A DNA stretch of 64,000 nucleotides. Origin: Kerstersia sp052103615. Its GTDB lineage: Bacteria; Pseudomonadota; Gammaproteobacteria; Burkholderiales; Burkholderiaceae_B. This document shows, piece by piece, positions 52,884 through 62,111 of the stretch. The notes below the pieces were generated by a model, which was not told where the DNA came from, made no database searches, and was given only the letters and a program-made list of their open reading frames with translations. Position 1 is the first letter of the stretch. Each line of letters begins with the position of its first letter. The stretch covers positions 89,522-153,521 of the forward strand of contig NZ_JBQEKA010000001.1 in the NCBI RefSeq assembly GCF_052103615.1. Direction: 5' to 3'. The translations under genes and the position numbers were made by a program.

Positions 52884-53894
52884 TCAGCGGCTCTCGACAA
52901 ATTCGTTGGTGTACAGCTCGTCCAGCGGCTGGGCGCGGGGCACGATGCCTTGCTCGACATAAAAAGCCTGCACGTCCTGCAGACGCTTGGGGTCCATGCG
53001 CCCCAACACTTCCTGGTCGGCGTACACGTATTCACGGTAGAGATCGAAAATCCGTTCGATCATGGCTTCCTGCCCCCGGTAGGACGGCACCGCCTCGATA
53101 TAAGCCGCCGCGGCCGCCTTGGGGTCACGGATGATGTCGTCCATGCCGCGCAGCGTGGCGCGCACCAGTTTGCGCACCAGCTCAGGGTTGTCCTTGATGG
53201 TCTGCTCGGACGCCAGAATGGCCTGCGCCATGCTCTGGAAGGTTTCGTCCTTGGGCAGAATCCGCACCTTGGTGCCGGTCTGTTCAACGTTGGCGATCCA
53301 ATCCGGCACAGCTGCCATGGCATCGGCGCGCCCGGCATTAAACAGTTGCCAGACCCCTGCCGGGCCGGCTGCCTGGGCATCGACATCGCGCCGGCTCAGG
53401 CCCGCTTTTTCCAGAGACCCCAGAAAGGCATAGAACGTCGTGTCGCTATAGGCCATGACGGTCACCGTCTTGTCCTTGAGATCTTTGACATGCTGGATAT
53501 CGCCATCCTCCTTGGCAGCCAACAAGGTCAGCGACCCGCCGCCCAGCACCGCAACCGCCTTGACCGGAATCCCGTTGGCGCGCACGATGATTGGCGTATC
53601 GCCGATGGCGCCGCCAACAGGCGCATTGCCCGCGCCCACTTGCTTGGCCACATCCACACCCCCCCGGCCAGCCACGAAATTCACATCCAGCCCTTCCGCT
53701 TCGTAATAGCCACGCTGCTTGGCCAGCATCCACGGCGCAAACGCCGTCAGCGTCGCGGGCGCCGGCAGGAGATACGTCACTTCTTCCAGTTTGCCGGCCT
53801 GGGCCTGCGCCCCGGCCGGCACGGCCAGACTACAGATCAGCGCCAGCGGCGCCAGCCATTTGCGTACTGCGGGTATGCCGTTCAGAGTCATCAC
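52884..53894 (-). CDS. NMT1/SsuA-like substrate-binding protein of the catabolic operon
   Basis: 336-residue periplasmic binding protein with a signal peptide (cleavage near GAQAQA, about residue 32). Fold-typical segments are ITYLLPAP-like EVTYLLPAPATLTAF, KQRGYYEAEGLDVNFV and GGAIGDTPIIVRANG. This class transports sulfonates, nitrate, pyrimidines and, in some bacteria, aromatic acids such as phthalates. The pathway genes downstream suggest an aromatic ligand. Confidence 0.88.
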   Translation of the reverse strand: MMTLNGIPAVRKWLAPLALICSLAVPAGAQAQAGKLEEVTYLLPAPATLTAFAPWMLAKQRGYYEAEGLDVNFVAGRGGVDVAKQVGAGNAPVGGAIGDTPIIVRANGIPVKAVAVLGGGSLTLLAAKEDGDIQHVKDLKDKTVTVMAYSDTTFYAFLGSLEKAGLSRRDVDAQAAGPAGVWQLFNAGRADAMAAVPDWIANVEQTGTKVRILPKDETFQSMAQAILASEQTIKDNPELVRKLVRATLRGMDDIIRDPKAAAAAYIEAVPSYRGQEAMIERIFDLYREYVYADQEVLGRMDPKRLQDVQAFYVEQGIVPRAQPLDELYTNEFVESR

Positions 53895-53963
53895 AAAGCG
53901 TCCTCAAGGGGTGGGGGTGGGAGCCCGGCGCAGGCCGCCAGGCCCGGGCCGGATGTTCCGGCG

Positions 53964-54764
53964 TCAGTGCAGCGAGTCCTGCCCGACTTTGAGCAGTTCC
54001 ATCAGGCGCCCCTGAATCGGGGCCACTTCGGGCATCCTGCGGCGCTGCATCGGGTTGTCCCGGTGCGGCAGATCCACGATGATTTCTTCGATGATCCGGC
54101 CAGGCCGCTCACTCATCACCAAAATCCGGTCAGACAGCGCAATGGCTTCGATCAGGTCATGGGTAATAAACAGGGCGGTTTTCTTTTCTTCATGCAAGGT
54201 GGCTGCCAGATCCTGCTGCAACACCATCTTGGTTTGCGCATCCAGCGCCGAGAAGGGTTCGTCGAGCAGCAGGACATCAGGATTCACGGCCAAGGTACGC
54301 GCCAGCGCAGCCCGCTGACGCATGCCCCCGGACAACTGATAGGGGTAGTGGTTTTCAAAGCCGCCCAGATGGCAACGCACCAGCAGCGCCTCAGCCACAG
54401 CGCGCCGCTTGGCGCGCGGCACGGCATTGATTTCCAGCCCCAACTCGACGTTCTCACAAATGGTGCGCCAGGGCATGAGCAAGTCCTTCTGGAGCATGAA
54501 AGCCACCTGGCGCACCGGGCCTGTCACGGGCGATCCATCTACTGTCACCCTGCCTTCCGTCGGCAGGTACAGCCCTGAACCCATGTTCAGCAGCGTGCTT
54601 TTGCCACAGCCCGAAGGGCCGATGACCGAAACGACTTCGCCACGCGCGATTTGCAGATTCAAGTGCTGGACGGCATACGGCGGTTCCGCTTGCATACGCG
54701 TCGGAAAACGTTTGGCGACACTATTGAATTCGATATGGTGGTGCATTTCCGCCCTTTGTTTCAT
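53964..54764 (-). CDS. ABC transporter ATPase of the catabolic operon
   Basis: 266-residue ATPase with Walker A GPSGCGKS, Q-loop LQKDLLMPW, signature LSGGM, Walker B LLLDEPFSALD and H-loop ITHDL. It is the promoter-proximal gene of the 16-gene run. An alternative start at Met7 (MHHHIEFNS) is possible. Confidence 0.9.
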   Translation of the reverse strand: MKQRAEMHHHIEFNSVAKRFPTRMQAEPPYAVQHLNLQIARGEVVSVIGPSGCGKSTLLNMGSGLYLPTEGRVTVDGSPVTGPVRQVAFMLQKDLLMPWRTICENVELGLEINAVPRAKRRAVAEALLVRCHLGGFENHYPYQLSGGMRQRAALARTLAVNPDVLLLDEPFSALDAQTKMVLQQDLAATLHEEKKTALFITHDLIEAIALSDRILVMSERPGRIIEEIIVDLPHRDNPMQRRRMPEVAPIQGRLMELLKVGQDSLH

Positions 54765-55396
54765 ATGTAAAACAACAATTCACCAATGGAATTTGAATGA
54801 ATTAAATCAATATCGCCTTTGAGCCGATATCAGTGAAAACACTGCCTTAGCCCGCATTCAATGCCATGCAAATTCCGTGCCAAATTTCCGCTATCGAATT
54901 AACGTTTCACTAATAAATCACAGCATTTCAAATACGGAATAAATGGCGTTTTTCAGCCAATAATTCACTCTTGAAAAACCTTTTTTCATTCATGGACTTA
55001 GGCCATGCAGAAAAAATAAATATGAATTCAAGAAAAAACTTTCGATGCCGCTATCTGGTGCATTGCAGCATTTCCAAAAGCACTGGAAAGGTGCTAAGCC
55101 ATGCCATAAATGGGCATCTTCTCAATGCCTGAAACATAAGAATTAATTAATTGAATAAATGGAATATCCGGCCTTTCCCCGCCCGCTCCGGCCAGCGGGC
55201 GCTGCCGTCTGCTTGCCTGGCCCATCAGCCCTCCGCCATCGGGCGGGCCAGCGCAGGAGACGTGTCTGCCGCCAGGGCACGCACCCGCCATCCCGCGTGA
55301 ATCCTGCCGCGGGCGCGATACAATGCCGCGCAGATGGTCTGCACCGATGGTCTGCACCGCTGCAGCCGAACCGCTACCGAACGAGACCCGATCGCC
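54765..55396. other. AT-rich divergent regulatory region between the catabolic operon and argB
   Basis: No gene found in 632 bp. Bases 54901-55020 contain only 38 G+C of 120, against a window that is mostly above 60 percent. Short direct repeats occur (CAAATTCCG near 54867 and CAAATTTCCG near 54880). It should hold the operon promoter and IclR or IHF/H-NS-type sites. A TACAAT at 55319-55324 is a likely -10 for argB, giving a leader of about 65 bases. Confidence 0.6.
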
Positions 55397-56302
55397 ATGT
55401 CTGAATCTTCTACTCTCTCCACCGCGCAACTGCCCTCGGATATCAAGGCCGAAGTGCTGTCGGAGGCCCTGCCTTATCTCCGCCGCTTTCACGGCAAGAC
55501 CATCGTGGTCAAGTACGGCGGCAACGCCATGACGGAAGAGCGCCTGCAGCGCAGCTTTGCTCATGACGTCGTGCTGCTGAAGCTGGTGGGCCTGAATCCG
55601 GTCGTCGTGCACGGCGGTGGCCCCCAGATCGACAACGCCTTGCAGCGCCTGGGCAAACAAGGCAAGTTCATTCAGGGCATGCGCGTCACCGACGAAGAAA
55701 CCATGGAAGTGGTGGAATGGGTGCTGGGCGGCCAGGTGCAGCAGGACATCGTGATGATGATCAATGCCGCTGGCGGCAAGGCCGTGGGCCTGACTGGCAA
55801 GGATGGCGGCCTGATCCAGGCAACGCACAAATTGATGGATGACCGCGAGAACCCGGGCCAGAAAATCGACCTGGGCTTTGTGGGCGATATCGCCCGCATC
55901 GAACCGGCGGTGGTCAAGGCCTTGCAGGACGACCAATTCATTCCTGTGATTTCGTCCATCGGCTACGGCGAGGACGGCAACGCCTACAACATCAACGCCG
56001 ATGTCGTCGCAGGCAAGATGGCGGAAGTGCTGGGCGCGGAAAAGCTGGTGATGATGACCAACACCCCGGGCGTGCTGGACAAAGACGGCAAGCTGCTGAC
56101 GCGCCTGTCAGCCGCCACCATAGACGCCATGTTCGATGACGGCACGATCTCCGGCGGCATGCTGCCCAAGATTTCATCCGCCCTGGACGCCGCCCGCAAT
56201 GGCGTGAACTCGGTCCACGTGGTCGATGGCCGCGTCCCGCACTGCCTGCTGCTGGAACTCCTGACCGACAAGGGCGTCGGCACCATGATTCAGGGCGCCT
56301 GA
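55397..56302 (+). CDS. argB: Acetylglutamate kinase
   Basis: Phosphorylates N-acetylglutamate, second step of arginine synthesis. The 301-residue protein has KYGGNAMT, VHGGGPQID, the feedback-type N-terminal helix and NINADVVAGKMAE. The frame is open upstream, but MSESSTLSTAQL gives the family length. It is monocistronic, ending at a strong terminator. Confidence 0.97.
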   Translation: MSESSTLSTAQLPSDIKAEVLSEALPYLRRFHGKTIVVKYGGNAMTEERLQRSFAHDVVLLKLVGLNPVVVHGGGPQIDNALQRLGKQGKFIQGMRVTDEETMEVVEWVLGGQVQQDIVMMINAAGGKAVGLTGKDGGLIQATHKLMDDRENPGQKIDLGFVGDIARIEPAVVKALQDDQFIPVISSIGYGEDGNAYNINADVVAGKMAEVLGAEKLVMMTNTPGVLDKDGKLLTRLSAATIDAMFDDGTISGGMLPKISSALDAARNGVNSVHVVDGRVPHCLLLELLTDKGVGTMIQGA

Positions 56303-56368
56303 ATCCTGCTGGCCGTCCTGGCCGTCAGTCTTGGCAGTCCCGCCGTGGCGGCCAGGGACTGCCGGAAA

Positions 56369-56401
56369 AAAATGCCCATCCTGAAGCAGGATGGGCATTT
56401 T
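56369..56401. terminator. Terminator between argB and moeB
   Basis: AAAATGCCCATCCTG and CAGGATGGGCATTTT form a 15-bp stem with a 3-nt loop and A/T tails on both sides, serving the convergent argB and moeB units. Confidence 0.92.
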
Positions 56402-56467
56402 TATTGTTTCAAGCCAGGCCATTGCGCCTGGCCGGCAGACTATCGGCACACGGCGCGCCGCCGTCGG

Positions 56468-57226
56468 CTATCCGCCGTGACGCGTGCCGCAGACAGGGCA
56501 GCCTGGGTCGCGCACGACCTTGGTACTGCGCCACTGCATGCCCAGCGCCTCCAGGCGCAGCAAGCGGCCTATCAGGCTCTGCCCCATCCCTGCGAGCACC
56601 TTGAGGGCCTCTGCCGCCTGCATGGCCCCGACAATGCCCACCACCGGGCCGAAGACCCCGGAAGTCGCGCAAGTCATGGTGTCCGGCTCATCGGAGACCG
56701 GAAACAGGCAGTGATAACAGGGTGAATGCGCCTGCCTGCTGTCAAATACGCTGATCTGGCCATCGAAACGGATCGCCGCCCCCATGACCAAGGGCTTGCC
56801 CAGCCGCACGCACACCCGGTTGATCGCATGGCGAGTCTCGAAGTTGTCGGTGCAGTCCAGTACCAGATCCGCATCCGCCGCCAGCGCTGCCAGCCCCGCT
56901 TCATCCAGCCGCTGGCACACAGCCCGCACCTCGACTTCGGGGTTCAGACGTCCCAGCGCCTGCTTGCCGGATTCAGCCTTGAACTCGCCAACTGTCGTCG
57001 TATCGTGCAGGATCTGCCGCTGCAGATTGCTGAGTTCGACATGGTCGTCATCGACCAGAATCAGACGGCCCACGCCCGCGGCAGCCAGATACAGCGCCGC
57101 TGGCGAGCCCAGGCCGCCAGCGCCTACCATCAGCACGGTGCTGTCCAGCCAGTGCTGCTGGGCCTCTATGCCCGCCTCATCCAGCAGGATATGGCGGGCA
57201 TAGCGCAACAGCTGATCGTCATTCAT
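56468..57226 (-). CDS. moeB: HesA/MoeB/ThiF family adenylyltransferase
   Basis: 252-residue E1-like enzyme that adenylates the C-terminus of MoaD or ThiS for sulfur transfer. It has GAGGLGSPAALYLAAAG (36-52), RQILH, the DCTDNFETR motif and zinc cysteines CYHC and CPVC. No moaD or thiS is next to it, so which sulfur carrier it serves is open. It is the last gene of the gpmA-envC-ctpA-moeB unit. Confidence 0.9.
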   Translation of the reverse strand: MNDDQLLRYARHILLDEAGIEAQQHWLDSTVLMVGAGGLGSPAALYLAAAGVGRLILVDDDHVELSNLQRQILHDTTTVGEFKAESGKQALGRLNPEVEVRAVCQRLDEAGLAALAADADLVLDCTDNFETRHAINRVCVRLGKPLVMGAAIRFDGQISVFDSRQAHSPCYHCLFPVSDEPDTMTCATSGVFGPVVGIVGAMQAAEALKVLAGMGQSLIGRLLRLEALGMQWRSTKVVRDPGCPVCGTRHGG

Positions 57227-57239
57227 GACGGCAGGTCAT

Positions 57240-58676
57240 TTACTTCGTGCCGGGCACAACACCGTCAACCGTGATGCGCTGGCGCGCTGCGGGCGCAGCT
57301 TCGACCACGCTCTTGCCGCCAGGGCCGCCGGTTTCCACAGGCTTGCCCCGCAACTGATTGATAGCCTGCTGCAACTGGAAGTCATCCGCGCCGCCGAACT
57401 CGAACATCTTGAAGTCCTTCAGCTGTTCTTTGTCCATTTCGTTGGAGCGCACTTCGTCTTCCGGCGTCTGCTTGTTCGACAGGTGGCGCTGCAGATCAGC
57501 CTCACGCGGCAGACGGAACAGATCGCCCTTTTCCGTATCGGAAACGACGATGTCCGGTTCAATCCCCTTGGCCTGGATAGAGCTGCCATTGGGCGTGTAG
57601 TAACGCGAGGTCGTCAGCTTGATGCCGGTATTTTCGGACAGCGGCAGAATGACCTGCACCGAGCCCTTGCCGAAGGTACGGTTACCCATGACCTTGGCGC
57701 GGTCGTGATCCTGCAAGGCGCCCGCCACGATTTCGGAGGCCGAGGCCGACCCGGCATTCACCAGCACCACCAGCGGCACGGTCTTGGCCCACTCGGGCAG
57801 ATCGCGCATGTAGTTGCTTTCGCCACGGGCGAAATCCACGGGATTGGCCAGATAACGGTGCCGCGATTCCGGCGCCCGGCCATCGGTGGAAACCACCAGC
57901 ACATCCGGCGGCAGGAATGCCGCCGACACGCCGATGGCGCCGGTCAGCAGGCCGCCCGGGTCATTGCGCAGATCGAGCACCAGGCCCTTGGGCGTGCCGT
58001 TGCGGCCTAGCTCACGCAAATGCTGCACCAGATCAGCGCCAGTGCGCTCCTGGAACTGCGACACGCGGACATAGCCGTAACCGTCATCAAGCATTTTGCT
58101 GCGCACGCTGCGCACCTTGATGACATCACGCATGATGTCTATCACAATCGGCTGATCCACCCCGTCGCGCACGACAGTCAGGCGAATAGGCGTTTTGGGC
58201 GCGCCGCGCATGAGTTTGACGGCATCGGTCAAAGTCATGCCTTTGGTCGGCGTGTCGTCGATCTTGATGATCAGGTCGCCGGCCAGCACGCCGCCGCGCG
58301 CAGCGGGGGTGTCTTCGATGGGGGAAATGACCTTGACGAAACCATCCTCGGCGCCGACCTCGATCCCGAGGCCGCCGAACTCGCCCTGAGTCGCCGTCTG
58401 CATATCTTCGAAGGCTTCCGCATCCAGATAGGCGGAGTGCGGATCCAGGCTGGACAGCATGCCGGAAATGGCGCCGTTGATGAGATTGGTATCGGTGACG
58501 GGTTCGACGTAGTTATTCTTGATGGCGCCGAAGACACTGGTGAACTGGCGCAGTTCATCCAGTGGCAGCGGTGTGCCGCTGCGTTCTGCCACGGCGCTGA
58601 TGCCGATACTGGTCAATACGCCGGCCACGGCGCCCAAGGCAACCAGGCCGAAACTCCGCGTTTTACGAGTGCTCAT
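57240..58676 (-). CDS. ctpA: S41 family carboxy-terminal processing protease
   Basis: 478-residue periplasmic serine protease with an N-terminal signal anchor, a PDZ domain (about 95-180; PIEDTPAARGGVLAGDLIIKID) and the S41 catalytic core. The Ser-Lys dyad lies in NAGSASASEIVAGAL and NRTFGKGSVQ. I choose the second ATG (58676) since a GGGAA element is better spaced from it; starting at 58682 adds two residues. It clusters with EnvC, consistent with cell-wall hydrolase control. Confidence 0.94.
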   Translation of the reverse strand: MSTRKTRSFGLVALGAVAGVLTSIGISAVAERSGTPLPLDELRQFTSVFGAIKNNYVEPVTDTNLINGAISGMLSSLDPHSAYLDAEAFEDMQTATQGEFGGLGIEVGAEDGFVKVISPIEDTPAARGGVLAGDLIIKIDDTPTKGMTLTDAVKLMRGAPKTPIRLTVVRDGVDQPIVIDIMRDVIKVRSVRSKMLDDGYGYVRVSQFQERTGADLVQHLRELGRNGTPKGLVLDLRNDPGGLLTGAIGVSAAFLPPDVLVVSTDGRAPESRHRYLANPVDFARGESNYMRDLPEWAKTVPLVVLVNAGSASASEIVAGALQDHDRAKVMGNRTFGKGSVQVILPLSENTGIKLTTSRYYTPNGSSIQAKGIEPDIVVSDTEKGDLFRLPREADLQRHLSNKQTPEDEVRSNEMDKEQLKDFKMFEFGGADDFQLQQAINQLRGKPVETGGPGGKSVVEAAPAARQRITVDGVVPGTK

Positions 58677-58753
58677 GCACATTCCCGTATGAAGGCCGGC
58701 GGTAAAACGCCGGCGATAGATTGCCGCCTTGCCAAGGCATCATGCCGCCGGAA

Positions 58754-60367
58754 TCAACGCGCAATGAAGCGCGCAGGATCGACAGGCGTGCCACGATGCC
58801 TGACCTCGAAGTATAGGCCCGAATCCACCTGTCCGCCTGTCGCACCCGCCAGGGCGATGGCTTCCTGACGCGCCACCGCATCCCCAACCTGCTTGAGGAG
58901 GCTCTGATTGTGGGCATAAACAGACAGGTAATCCCGGCCATGATCCACGATGATGATGTTGCCGAAACCCCGCAACCAATTCGCATACACCACCGTGCCG
59001 GATTCAACGACCCGCACCGCCGTTCCTTCCGGCGCGGCGATCAGCTGGCCGCGCCAGGCGCCGCCATCCGGTTTTTGTGTGCCGAACCGGGCCAGCACTT
59101 GCCCAGACAGCGGTCCCTTCAAGCCAGAACGCAAGCCATTGCTCAGGCCTGCCTGCCCCTGCCCGCCAGGCGCCACTGTTGCCACTGCCGCCCGTTCCAC
59201 TGTCCGTTCCGCTGGCCGTTGCGTCACCGTCGGTTCGACAGGCGCGGGCGCTGGCGGTTCCGCAGGGCTCACATCCACCGTGCCCACCGGCTCGTCGCGA
59301 GCCAATTCCGCCTGCGCCAAGGCCGGCGCTGCCGCTCCGAGACGCGGGCCTTCCACCTGCCGCAGTGTCGATACCGGCCCGGTTGCCGCGGGGGTTTCAC
59401 GGGCCGCTACAGCGCGCTCACGCTCGCGGGCGCGCTGGGCCGCACGCTCCGCCGCCGCTTTCTCCGCGGCAGCCAGCCTGGCCGCCTCCCGCGCTGCCGC
59501 CTGGCGCGCCGCACGCTCGGCTTGCGCCTGCTCCCGCGCCAGACGCAGTTCTTCCTGACGCCGCAGCTCGGCCTGGCGGCGCGCTTCGGCGGCGCGGCGA
59601 GCCGCCTCAAGCTGCTTGCCCAGGTCATCGACCAGACGTCCCAGCCGTTCATCGTCACGGTTCAGGCGGCTGGCTTCGACACGCTGGGCGCGGATGCGGT
59701 CCTCCAGACGCGCGACCACGGCAGCACGCTCACGCTGCTGGGCTGCACGCTGGCTGCGCTGCGCCTCGGCATCGCGATTCAAGGCCGCCAAACGTTCATT
59801 GCCCGCGCGCTGTTCCGCCTGCAAAGCCTCCAGACGGCTGATTTCCGTGTCCAGACCGCGCACGGTTTCCGCCCGGGCTTGCGCGACATAATCCAGATAG
59901 GCCAGGTGACGGCCATTGTCTTGCGGGTCGCCCCCCGACAACCAGACGCTCCAGGGCGACAATTCATTGACATACTGCTCGCGCAGCTGGCCAGACAGAA
60001 CCTGGCGGCGCTGCGCCAGATCCTGCTGCAAAGCCGCCATATCGCGCTCCAGGCGCGCCAAGGCAGCCTGCTGCTGGCGGGCCTGCTCGGCCAGTTCATG
60101 CAAGCGCCGGTTACTCTCGGACAGCGCTTGTTCGGACTGGCGCAAGGCGTCCGCCGCATCTTTGCGCTCGCCTTCGCGCAGCTCCAGCTCCTGCTGCACG
60201 TTGCGAATGCGCTGCTGCAATTCCTTGCGGCGCTCCTGCGCTTCACGCTGGCTGTCGCTCACTTGCTGCGTATCCGGCGCGGCACTGGCCCATGGCGGCG
60301 CCAGCAGCGCCAGCCACAACAGGCTCGATCGGCACAGACGGCACAGCGCGCCCGGACGGAGGTTCAT
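58754..60367 (-). CDS. envC: EnvC-type murein hydrolase activator
   Basis: 537-residue periplasmic protein with a signal peptide (ending near ASA, residue 29), long coiled coils (about 35-250 and an Ala/Arg/Glu-rich stretch 255-330), a Pro-rich linker and a C-terminal LytM domain (about 420-537). The LytM zinc ligands are degraded (WRGQLIAAP where HxGxDxxxP is usual; VYAHNQ), so it should activate amidases rather than cut wall itself. It is longer than E. coli EnvC (419 aa) due to the Ala/Arg-rich extension. Confidence 0.92.
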   Translation of the reverse strand: MNLRPGALCRLCRSSLLWLALLAPPWASAAPDTQQVSDSQREAQERRKELQQRIRNVQQELELREGERKDAADALRQSEQALSESNRRLHELAEQARQQQAALARLERDMAALQQDLAQRRQVLSGQLREQYVNELSPWSVWLSGGDPQDNGRHLAYLDYVAQARAETVRGLDTEISRLEALQAEQRAGNERLAALNRDAEAQRSQRAAQQRERAAVVARLEDRIRAQRVEASRLNRDDERLGRLVDDLGKQLEAARRAAEARRQAELRRQEELRLAREQAQAERAARQAAAREAARLAAAEKAAAERAAQRARERERAVAARETPAATGPVSTLRQVEGPRLGAAAPALAQAELARDEPVGTVDVSPAEPPAPAPVEPTVTQRPAERTVERAAVATVAPGGQGQAGLSNGLRSGLKGPLSGQVLARFGTQKPDGGAWRGQLIAAPEGTAVRVVESGTVVYANWLRGFGNIIIVDHGRDYLSVYAHNQSLLKQVGDAVARQEAIALAGATGGQVDSGLYFEVRHRGTPVDPARFIAR

Positions 60368-60395
60368 GATAGACAGCCCCTTGTGAATACCCGCT

Positions 60396-61145
60396 TTACT
60401 TCGCCGCCTTGCCCTGTGCCGCCACCGCAGCTACTGCCGCCGCAATGGCTTCCTGATCGCCCAGGTAGTAATGGCGGATCGGACGCAGGTTTTCATCCAG
60501 CTCGTACACGAGCGGCTGGCCGGTCGGGATGTTCAGGTTGACGATTTCCTCTTCGGACACATCATCCAGGTACTTAATCAGGGCGCGCAGGCTATTGCCG
60601 TGTGCCGCCACCAGCACCTTGCGGCCGGCACGGATGGCCGGCGCAATGGAATCGTTCCAGAACGGCACCACGCGCTCAACCGTATCCTTCAGGCACTCGG
60701 TGGCCGGGAGGCTTTCAGCAGGCACGCGCGCGTAGCGCGGGTCGAAACGGGGGTGGCGCGGATCGTCCAGATCCAGCGGGTTAGGCGCAATCGCGTAGGC
60801 GCGGCGCCAGATCAGCACTTGCTCGTCGCCGTACTTGGCTGCCGTTTCCGCCTTGTTGAGGCCTTGCAGCGCGCCATAGTGGCGCTCATTGAGGCGCCAG
60901 CTCAGGCCCAGCGGCACATACATGGCATCCATGGCGTCCAGCGCGATCCAGGCCGTGCGGATGGCACGCTTGAGCACGGAAGAAAAGGCCACATCAAAGG
61001 TATAGCCTTCACGTTTGAGCAGTTCGCCTGCCTGCCGTGCCTGCTCGCGGCCGGTGTCCGTCAAATCGACATCGGTCCAGCCGGTGAAGCGGTTTTCAAG
61101 ATTCCACTGGCTTTCGCCGTGACGCATCAACACTAATTTATACAT
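60396..61145 (-). CDS. gpmA: 2,3-bisphosphoglycerate-dependent phosphoglycerate mutase
   Basis: Interconverts 3- and 2-phosphoglycerate. The 249-residue protein has the phosphohistidine motif LMRHGESQWN (His9) and the full-length dPGM features RHYGALQGLNKAETA and VLVAAHGNSLRALIKYL. A TAAAAT (61180-61185, minus strand) may be its -10. It is first of the minus-strand gpmA-envC-ctpA-moeB unit. Confidence 0.96.
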   Translation of the reverse strand: MYKLVLMRHGESQWNLENRFTGWTDVDLTDTGREQARQAGELLKREGYTFDVAFSSVLKRAIRTAWIALDAMDAMYVPLGLSWRLNERHYGALQGLNKAETAAKYGDEQVLIWRRAYAIAPNPLDLDDPRHPRFDPRYARVPAESLPATECLKDTVERVVPFWNDSIAPAIRAGRKVLVAAHGNSLRALIKYLDDVSEEEIVNLNIPTGQPLVYELDENLRPIRHYYLGDQEAIAAAVAAVAAQGKAAK

Positions 61146-61365
61146 GGCAGGCTTTCAAAAAGAGTTGTAGAACCCGGCCATTTTAATGGCTTCGGCAGCA
61201 CTTGGCGGCGCTTGTGGCATTCGTCCTCCCATTCATCCGTCCATTCGCCGTGCCACTCACGGCACCCCGGGTAGCACCGGCGCGCCGCGACTGCGGTAAT
61301 ATCTGCTATTCAGATCAATCCGGGCCGCCTTTCCTCGGCCCGCGCCAGCCCGCAGGAAACACGAA

Positions 61366-61782
61366 GTGGACTTCATCTATTCACCTGAAAATCTCATGCT
61401 CATCGCCGTGGTGCTGCTGTCCGGCATCATGCTTGCCTGGCCCGCAATCGCCCGCAGCCGTCTGGGCACGAGTCTGGTCCCCGCCGCGGCCGTCCAGTAC
61501 ATCAACCACAAGAATGCGCTGGTCATCGACGTGCGCACCAGCGAAGCCTTCCAAAAAGGCCATATCGCCCAGGCCCGCCACATCGCAGCCAGCGACATCG
61601 AACAAAAAGCCGATGCGCTGCCCAAGAACCGGCCCCTGCTGGTCGTGAGCGAAACCGGCCGTGATACGTCGCGCATCATCACCGCGCTGAAAGCCAAGGG
61701 CCATACCGAAGTTGCCAACCTGGACGGCGGGCTGCGTGCCTGGAGCCAGGCCAATATGCCGCTCTCCAGCGGCAAACGCTAA
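61366..61782 (+). CDS. Rhodanese-like membrane protein without active-site cysteine
   Basis: 138-residue protein with one N-terminal transmembrane helix (about 9-27) and a rhodanese domain (about 40-130; NALVIDVRTSEAFQKGHIAQARHI). At the catalytic position the loop reads LLVVSETGRDTSR, with Ser where sulfurtransferases have Cys, and the protein contains no cysteine. It matches the position of yibN in the E. coli yibN-grxC-secB-gpsA cluster. Start is a GTG with an AGGAAA site upstream. Probably a non-catalytic binding domain. Confidence 0.87.
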   Translation: MDFIYSPENLMLIAVVLLSGIMLAWPAIARSRLGTSLVPAAAVQYINHKNALVIDVRTSEAFQKGHIAQARHIAASDIEQKADALPKNRPLLVVSETGRDTSRIITALKAKGHTEVANLDGGLRAWSQANMPLSSGKR

Positions 61783-61801
61783 GTTTCCCGGAGCCGTCAC
61801 C

Positions 61802-62059
61802 ATGAATACCGTCCGCATGTATTGCACGGCCGTCTGTCCGTACTGTGTCCGTGCCGAAATGCTGCTGCGCCAGCGCGGCGTGGAACAAATCGAAAAAATC
61901 CGTATCGACACTGACCCGTCACAGCGCGATGTCATGATCGCAGCCACGGGCCGGCGCACTGTGCCGCAGATTTACATCGGCGATACGCACGTCGGCGGTT
62001 TCGACGACCTGGCCGCGCTGGACCGCGCAGGCGGGCTGCAAACGCTGCTCGCCGGCTGA
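61802..62059 (+). CDS. grxC: Glutaredoxin 3
   Basis: 85-residue glutaredoxin with the active site CPYC (Cys12, Cys15), the TVPQIYIGDTHVGGFDDLAALD glutathione-binding region and normal length. It reduces disulfides with glutathione in the cytoplasm. The internal ATG at 61802 is the family start. Lies between the rhodanese gene and secB. Confidence 0.95.
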   Translation: MNTVRMYCTAVCPYCVRAEMLLRQRGVEQIEKIRIDTDPSQRDVMIAATGRRTVPQIYIGDTHVGGFDDLAALDRAGGLQTLLAG

Positions 62060-62111
62060 TTCCTCCGGCCCGTCATCTCCCCTATTGCAACCATTTTTCG
62101 CAGGAAACATC

